From: Dipteris shenzhenensis
Taxonomy: Eukaryota > Polypodiophyta > Polypodiopsida > Gleicheniales
Strand: one strand, 5' to 3'
Length of the DNA: 64,000 bases
Assembly: GCA_047967505.1 (NCBI GenBank)
Contig: CM106540.1
Below are positions 57,056 through 64,000 of this stretch, piece by piece. Every line of letters starts with the position of its first letter. Positions within the stretch are counted from its first letter, which is position 1. The translations under genes were made by a program, and so were the position numbers. The notes under the pieces were generated by a model. It worked only from the letters and a program-made list of their open reading frames with translations, had not been told where the DNA came from and searched no databases.

Positions 57056-60000
57056 AACACCCCCTCTTAAATTGCATTGGGTAAGTAGAGGGTGCATGTA
57101 TAAGACCTTTTTGTGGATTTCATTTGGTGCATATGCTAGCATCCAAAACTGAAAAGAAATTAGAGTAGTATGTGCATATGTGAGCATAGTGACTATGTAG
57201 CGGAAGCATGTACAATGAGTACAGCTTACGATTCTATACATATCATGGATTTCCCCCTCTTAAGTTGTGGGTCATCCTTCACCTTTGGGAATAAAACCTA
57301 CAAGATAGGCTGAAAGGAAGAGGAAGGAAGTATGCAAAAGGTAAAGTCCACCTGGATCAAATACTGGTCGATCGAATGATGACTACGTGGATGACTGCAT
57401 GTATGGCTGTGCGCGTGAGTCACCATGGATTGTGCAGGTGCTCTGTGGAAGAGGCATCTGGATGTGAGGCTAGTTGATGTAGCTATGGCGATGTGATCCA
57501 ATAGGTTGTGACATATGAGAGTGTCACCAACCTAAAAGAACTGACAACAATGTACGAGGTACGCTGCAATAGAATATTTCTATGTCGAATGATGCAAGGT
57601 CGAAGAAGGTTGCATAGTCAGTGTGGACAGAGTGATCCAAGGGGGTAAAAATCTGGGGCCGAATGTGTAGGTGTGATACGCTGCTCTGCTAAATAAGAGG
57701 CCTGTAAAACTAACAAGGTATGGCAACCTGTCAAACCTGTATGCTCAACTGTCACGAGCTGAAGGTCATCTGATGTGTGCATAGCTAAACATCCATCGGC
57801 ATGGGATGTAGCCTAGAAACCTAAAGTACAAGTGTGAATGCATAATATGTCCCTGAGGCGAATGAGGTGCCGAATGTTGATGTAGGGACTGCTCTGTAAT
57901 CTTGGATCCAACCACTGATGTGCATCAAGTCTGGACTGTATACAACAACTATAAGTGCATGATGAAACACTGAGTCTCCCCAGGTTGCACTATGGCTGAA
58001 CTTCATGATGTCTACTGCACTGGGCCAGGACTACACTGATGCATAGGTATCCTCGTGCTGATGAGGAATGATCTACTGATCGAAAGTGGTGGTGGTCATA
58101 ACTGGATCTAAGGATGCAATGCGGCATGACTGAGCCGATGCTGGAATGTCCTGAGGACTGATCTATTAATCTGTACTGCTCATGGAAACTGTGTCCAAGG
58201 AGATGATGTCCTCTGTATCAGAGGTGAAAGCATCAGTGATGGACACTAGAATGGAATCACTTGAAGAGCTGGATGCACTGTGGCATAAATCTCTGCATGC
58301 GGCAAAAGATGTGAGTGCCTCATATTGAGGACTTACAAGTTGAATAACTACATGATCACTAGTGAACTCCTGTTGAGTATCTGCATCTGTGGCAAGAGAT
58401 GGAGTCGGATCCATGCATAAGGGTGATGGCTGTACATCACTGAAATCAAAATGAGCTAATGTAGATGGGATTGCCTCATACTAAGGACTTACTATCAAAT
58501 ATGCCTCGTGCTGAGGGCTTACTACCGAATGTGCCTCATGCTGAGGGCTGACCGATAAGTGTCCATGATCAAAAACTGCGAGCTGATCCATGCTAACATC
58601 TAAAGCATTTGCATATGATCTATCAAGGCCAATGAGGCTCGAGTATACATCGTAGACTGGTACATACCCTGTGGCAATGAATGGTCAAAGTAGGTTATCT
58701 TTTTGTTAAATTAGATGGCGCAACGAAACAGAAACTGAACAAAGAATAGAGAGTACATAGAAAACTGGAGAGGAACAAAATTTTCCGTCAATACTGATGT
58801 AGTACAGATGATGACTCTGTCCACCCATGCGCTCCCACAGTGGAGCTTAGATGGTGATCTAAACAGATACTAGGTGAAAAGGTACTAGCTGGAAGATCTC
58901 TGTTGGAAGATCCGATCTAGTCTGAACTGATCTAATACAATGGACTGGGGAGGTTGCCTCTTTATAGCTATGAGGGCAGTAGTCGGATCAACGTAGTCGA
59001 TGGAACCTACCAGTCAACCTAGTCACTGAAGTCGACTAGTCGACCTAGTCGATGGAACCGACTAGTCATCCATGGAATATTCAAGGAATATTCCCTATGC
59101 CGTCGCCTCGGGGACTCTCGCCCCTGAACCCCCACCAGGGGGGCCACTGGCCCCCAAGCCCCAGCAAGAATAAGGGGCTCCCACACAATCACCTTTCTAC
59201 CATCAACAATCTCATTGATAGACCTCATCTGACATGCAAGTCAGGATCCATCCAGTGTCCCGAGCTCACACATGGCTTCTCCTCATATGGGGGCCTTACA
59301 ACTTGAGCACCTTGGACCACTGGTGGTTACCAAGGAGGGTGGGACATTGAGCATATCTAACACTTTCCACTCACGGATCTCATCCGGAGTCATGATTGGT
59401 GTATCATCAACTGTGTGATGCAGATAACTCCATGATGGAGGCAGTCTGGTTCTCTATGCAAGAGGGTTACCTGTGTATTGGTGAGAGTGTCTACCCATGA
59501 GAACACTATGTGAGAGCTGCCACTGTGGGGCTTACGCTGAACGGTCAAAACCAAGTCATGTGAGAATAACTGTGTGCAAGGATCAAGCCTGTAAAATGAA
59601 GATGACAACTAAGTGTCAAGGGCATAGCCAACAGGTTGTACAAGGCTGATGTATGTGTGCGGAAACCAATGCCAAAAATAGTCAACAAATGTGAGTGTAC
59701 ATGGGTGGCATGTGTGTGTGCATGAAGTATGCAACCATCCTAAATTCGAGAGGAAGATCATTGCCAAGTGTCACACTGAGGTGCTGAAGTGCCAAATGCC
59801 AAGAGACTGAGCTGGTCAGATGTATGAGTGTGTACATCGATGATAGATCCAATGGGGCTGACGCTGGTGGGAACTAATCGGGTAATACAGCAATGGCTGA
59901 CTTGGTTTTGTGGAGTTGGATCTCCTCTATGGATGTGCTAGTCTATAGCTAGATTACACATCAAAGCGCGAAATGCAGCAAAAGAATTTTATCTTAATTC

Positions 60001-61970
60001 ATTAAGTGCTGGGTGTGCTGCAAAGGATCAAGAAGTGGTTCCAATGATGAGGATTTAATGATGCTGACCTGTGGAAAAGTCAAAAGTCATATATGAGGTG
60101 CTCAACGAGTAGAGCACGATCTGGCGAGCATTTTTTCTCTTTACAGCTCTGCGAAATTCCCTCTGGATCAAAAGATACGGTTGCCGGAAGGATAGACAAT
60201 TTTTTATCCTAAGAAGGCCCAAAAATGATGATGTGGCCCAGAGGGTCATGTGGCAGACTGAGATCACATGCTAAATGCAAACTATGCCTGTGCGGAGGCA
60301 ATTGTGCCTAGCAGGAGGCTGTGACATGTGTCATGCTGAGGTCACATGATGTCACACAGGTGTGCCTATGAAGAGGCAAGTGTAGGCATTGATGATGTGG
60401 CTTTGCAAGCCAGACTTAACCAAGGGTGAACTTCCACTTAGCCTTGGTTTTAGATTCTTAGGTGTGTAGTGACTAGATTGCCACGTGTGACCAGTAACTT
60501 AGCCCAAGTGTAACTACACCCACCAACCCCATCTGACACGTGTCAAAGTACTGACCAAGGACCAGAGCAATCAAACCAAAGTTAATCCGTATCTGTTCAG
60601 CGTTGGCTTGACTCATGCCACGTGTCTTTCCTAAGGTGGAGAAGGAAAACACTGACAGGAGAAGCTATGGCGACGAAAAGCTATGGCGATGAAGGGATGC
60701 GATGAACGGAGGACGCAGCTGTGTGCTTGCTTGAGCCGACGTTTCAGGAGCTCGGGTTGGTGCTGTTGAAGAAGGTGTGGAGGCGAAGCTCGATGGAGCT
60801 CGCTGAAGAAGATGGTCGACAAGGCTTGGAGATGGACGTGCAGAGCTGGGGCATCGACCATCGCTGCAGGTCCTATTGATGAAGTCCGATTGTAGTTGGA
60901 GCAGCCCGAGTCGTTGTAGATGGCATGTGGAACCGTTTTGCTGGTCGACGCGACCATTCATTGGTGAGGTTGAGCATGGGCTGTTCTTTTGTGGGCTGCG
61001 TTGCTTGAGGTAGAGTCGAGGCGCTGCTCGCTATTGATGCTTGTGGCCTAGGCTATGGCACTATGTGAAGCATGGAGGCGTCCCTCAAGCCATGAAAGTC
61101 GTTTGCAAGGCGCAAGGGCACATGCAGTTGGGTAGACACTGTTGGAGCGGTGCTGAGGTATACCTATTGGCTGGGCGATGGAGGCTTTTGTAGCGTTGTC
61201 AGTGAGTCACTTAGCTCGTTGCTAGAGGCTGCGCCTCGGCATTGCTGGTGTAGAGACTAAGCCGAGCAAGACGTAGGGAGCCGATTTAATCATTGTAGTT
61301 GGCAAGCCAGCTAGAGCTTGGCTGCAGAAGAGGAGGCGGTCGCCCATGATTGCAACGTTGTACTTTGAGTCGAGGCGTTGTAGGAGCTTGGGCTTTGGAT
61401 CCTGCGCTCTCCCAAGGCTGCTAGAGAGCTGTCGTGGAGCATGGAGCTGTCGTGGAGTCGAGGAGGCCAGCGCGTGAGGCCTTACAGTCGTGTGAAGAAT
61501 AGGGAGCCCGGCTGATTTGGCTTCGTTGCTGACAAGAAGCTGTAGTCCAGTAGAAGCCGGAGGAGCTTGTACGTGAGGTCAATGAAAGGTCGATTAAGAA
61601 GGCACTGGAGCTTTCTTTCGTGGGCATAGACGATGTCGTCATGTGGAGTCGACTGTAGGACCGTTGAGGAGTTGTCTTGCTTGTTGACATTCGGGATGCA
61701 GAGGCAGTAGAGATGGGCCATAGGTAGAGCCATTTGCTGGAGCTGGTCGGCCGGTGGAGCTTAGACTCTGTTGAAGGTGAGCTCGTGGAGGGTCGCTGAG
61801 CCACGTTTGGCTGTGGAAGGAGCCTTCGTCGTCGTGCAGGTAGACGAGCCGTATGTAGAAGCGCTCCATGAAGGTGTACGAGCCCGCGGACCGTGGGAGG
61901 CATTGAAGCCATTGAGCAGAGCGTTGGCGCTCTAGTCGCGGGAGCACATCGAAGCCGATAGCAGAGGTGT
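56888..61970 (-). mobile_element. LARD-like LTR retroelement, 3' part (copy 2, inverted)
   Basis: On the minus strand a purine tract (aagaggggg) leads into an LTR start tgttgaagatagtg at about 57055. The LTR runs about 168 bp and ends cgctatca near 56888. It matches the 5' LTR of the element at 28165 (gggttcacatgtatatcttcat, acttagtgtacaggtagct, a CT run, same end). The internal region shares the segment 59754-60260 with copy 1. It contains short tandem phrases (ctgagggcttac near 58500-58560; tagtcgacctagtcgatgg near 59000-59060) and a GC-richer part at 60650-61970 whose minus-strand frames (up to 212 codons) look low in complexity. No gag or pol. The 5' end is cut off by the gypsy remnant near 61970. 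Confidence 0.68.
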
Positions 61971-61974
61971 AAAT

Positions 61975-63500
61975 AGTCTCTACCATCAGTTTGTGAACTC
62001 TGGATTGACTGCAACTCTATTTCATGACCTGCAGGACCCCAATTGCCTCGATCATCCACATTACAACCTAAATAATAGGCTGATTTGGTTCCATGATAGG
62101 ATTCACTTCACTAAAAACTCAATGTACACGCTACTAGTGCTTTAAGAGCTGCATTCATCCCCAATGGTATTCAAGAGCTGCTGGTCACCGAGGGTCATTC
62201 AAAACCCATGAGAGAGTGAAACATAGTTTTTATTGGAAGGGGCTTTGGAAAGATGTCTACAGTTATGTATAGTGCTGTAAGCCTTTCTAGCACAACAGAG
62301 AATTAAATCTCAGCCTAGCTAGTCTACTCCAACCTTTGCCTATTCCTGAAGGTAAATGGACATATATCTCCATGGACTTTATCACGGGTCTAGAGGTTGG
62401 AACAATATTTTGTGGTGGTTGATAGGGTTACAAAGGCAGCACATTTCACCCCTACCAAGACTTAATTTTCAGCTTCCATGATTGCTTCCCAATTTATGGA
62501 GAATGTCTTCCAGTTACAAGGGTTGCCATAGGAGATTGTTAGTGACCGTGATGCCAAATTCATGGGGCATTTTTACCAAGAGTTGTTTAAGTCTATGGGC
62601 ACACTTATAACCCCTAGTACTGCTGATCATCCTCAAATTGATGGCCAAATAGAAAGGGTAGATAGGTGGTTGTAATAATACCTCAAACAATTCTTCTTTG
62701 ACACCCAACATCATGGGATAAATGGCTTCGTCTGGCTATAATTATACTAAGAATACTCCCATTGGCATGAGTTCAATTGAAGCTATGTATGGGTGTAAAC
62801 TCCATGTGTGCTCCAATGTTGTTGATCGCACAATGGCCAACCAACAAGCTAGGGATGATCTAGCCCACATGACTGCTTTACTATAGCAATGCAAGGACAA
62901 CATGATTAAGGCCCAAGCTCATATGAAACGGTATGCAGATCAACATAGAAGAGAACTCTGATTTGAGGGAGATTCTATGTTTCTCAGGATCCACAAGACC
63001 AGATAGGCTTCTCTGAAGGGAAACACTAATACTAAGCTTGAACATAGATATTATGGCCTATACAAAGTGCTAAGGAGGGTTGGTGAAGTGGCTTACCAAA
63101 ATTGGAACTGCCTCCATCATCCAGAATTCAAGATGTATTCCATGTATCACTCTTAAAGAAGCACTTGGGTCTTTCTGAACAAGCATTTGAGGAGCTACCT
63201 CCCATGGATTAAGAGGGGTAGCTTCAATACATCCCCAAGAGAATCATCAGCTTCTAGGACTCTGTACTCTCATGAACAAATCCTATGTGGAATACTGCAT
63301 CAAGTGGAGGGGCCTTTAGATGATGAATCCTCCCAAGGCAGCCCTCATCTATAGTGGAGCAATATTCATATCGACACAAGATTTGGGAAGCCTTTGAGCA
63401 CAATATTGCTACATGGATGTGATCCCACGCCATCTACTCTTTCCATTGTTTTCTTTTTCTGTTACAGTGACTCTTTCAAATTTGAGGACAAATTTGTCTC
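61975..63500 (+). mobile_element. Ty3/gypsy integrase-chromodomain remnant
   Basis: Plus-strand pieces: HSFYWKGLWKDVYSYV (integrase zinc-finger region), PIPEGKWTYISMDFITGL (start of the core), EIVSDRDAKFMGHFYQELFKSMGTLITPSTADHPQIDGQIERVDRWL (core), then DVFHVSLLKKHLG with EELPPMD and VEYCIKWRGL, which has the look of a chromodomain. That order is typical of chromovirus-type gypsy elements. Many stops and frame shifts; RT and protease are absent. The left end joins the inverted LARD-like element near 61970-61975. Confidence 0.8.
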
Positions 63501-63506
63501 TTGGGG

Positions 63507-64000
63507 TGTAGGACCGCAACAAAAGGGTTACTTTGGTAGCCTTTTAATTAGCTTTGTACTATGTACTTTATACTATAGGCTTTTAAATTGTTGCCACATG
63601 GTAGTTTCGGGGTACCATCTCGTAAATAAAGATGTAAATCAGCCTGCACAAATGCCCTTCAATTGTCTCCATATCTACCAAATCTTGTTCATGCCTTCTG
63701 CCTACATGCCTTCCCTTCTATTGCCCATGTGGCAGAACTTGATGCTACACCTTATTGCCCTACACACAACCTCATCATCACATGCTTACAAGTGATGGTC
63801 GTACACCTTTGATCGCCACCCTGTTCGTATACTTTTGCAAACACAAGCATTAGAGGCAATCCAAAAAAGGAAATGGGTCAACCTGATTTGGCAAGTTCAT
63901 TGGCTTTGTTGTCATTCTTGATGCATCTCCAAGGCCGGGCATGGGCTTGGTACCGGGCTTGGTACCTTTAGACCTGGTAACTACGAGTGCTTGTATATTA
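63507..64000 (+). repeat. Putative gypsy 3' LTR (runs off the window)
   Basis: After the coding remnant, the phrase gaggacaaatttgtctcttgggg (a usual gypsy ending before a purine tract) is followed at 63507 by tgtaggaccgcaac, a plausible LTR start. No end is seen before the window closes. Confidence 0.5.

Noticed and set aside
61421-62059. 212-codon minus-strand frame in GC-richer DNA
   Set aside because: Ser/Thr/Arg/Leu-rich with no domain. It lies in the internal region of the LARD-like element, overlaps other open frames, and runs into the gypsy junction.

Overview
This is nuclear DNA from a eukaryote, almost certainly a land plant. It has GT-AG introns, plant LTR retrotransposon remnants (Ty1/copia gag and integrase, Ty3/gypsy pol with a chromodomain-like tail), a plant-type LINE, a short run of plant telomere repeat (TTTAGGG), and fragments resembling a CYP716-like P450 and a PHT1 phosphate transporter. 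The lineage cannot be fixed from the sequence alone; a non-flowering plant (bryophyte, lycophyte or fern) is a guess from the unfamiliar gene content. Most of the window is repeat. Only one large multi-exon gene looks coherent.

Layout. 1-4215: tandem satellite with a 182-bp monomer, in part organised as a 910-bp five-monomer higher-order repeat. 4500-8870: a purine-rich tract over 4 kb long. It contains about 16 copies of a NotI-type GC palindrome set in poly-G (5536-6800), two similar leader-exon-like segments (about 5010-5137 and 7453-7545), GA arrays and a short interstitial telomere repeat. 9955-17105: a 12-exon gene for a protein of about 1,910 aa. Its first exon encodes a novel N-terminal region of about 1,047 aa, interrupted by one frame break. 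The remaining exons encode three tandem Ulp1/C48-like cysteine-protease domains whose exon lengths (171 and 90 nt) and intron phases are identical in all three copies. 17200-18480: two minisatellites. 18538-18990: a small hypothetical gene with one in-frame stop, followed by a 33-bp hairpin minisatellite.

19513-20640 and 34390-35969: two copies of a copia-derived segment (gag end, polypurine tract, putative 333-bp LTR, and an integrase fragment on the opposite strand). 21180-22025: a decayed unknown gene. 27099-27542: P450 last-exon remnant. 28165-30862 (+) and 61970-56888 (-): the 5' and 3' parts of one LARD-like retroelement family in opposite orientations. 30863-33905: a second, older block of the 182-bp satellite with a 0.7-kb interruption. 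37170-39480: LINE remnant split by a small inverted-repeat element; a similar element lies at 43096-43556. 42359-42529: PHT1-like remnant. 50100-52822 and 61975-64000: two decayed Ty3/gypsy elements.

Most notable: the triple tandem Ulp1-like gene. It combines a nuclear-type basic/acidic linker, a DGQHW motif resembling the DGQHR signature of ParB/DndB-like proteins, and three peptidase units produced by exon-block duplication. Its function is unknown. All family assignments here are by eye and were not checked against any database.
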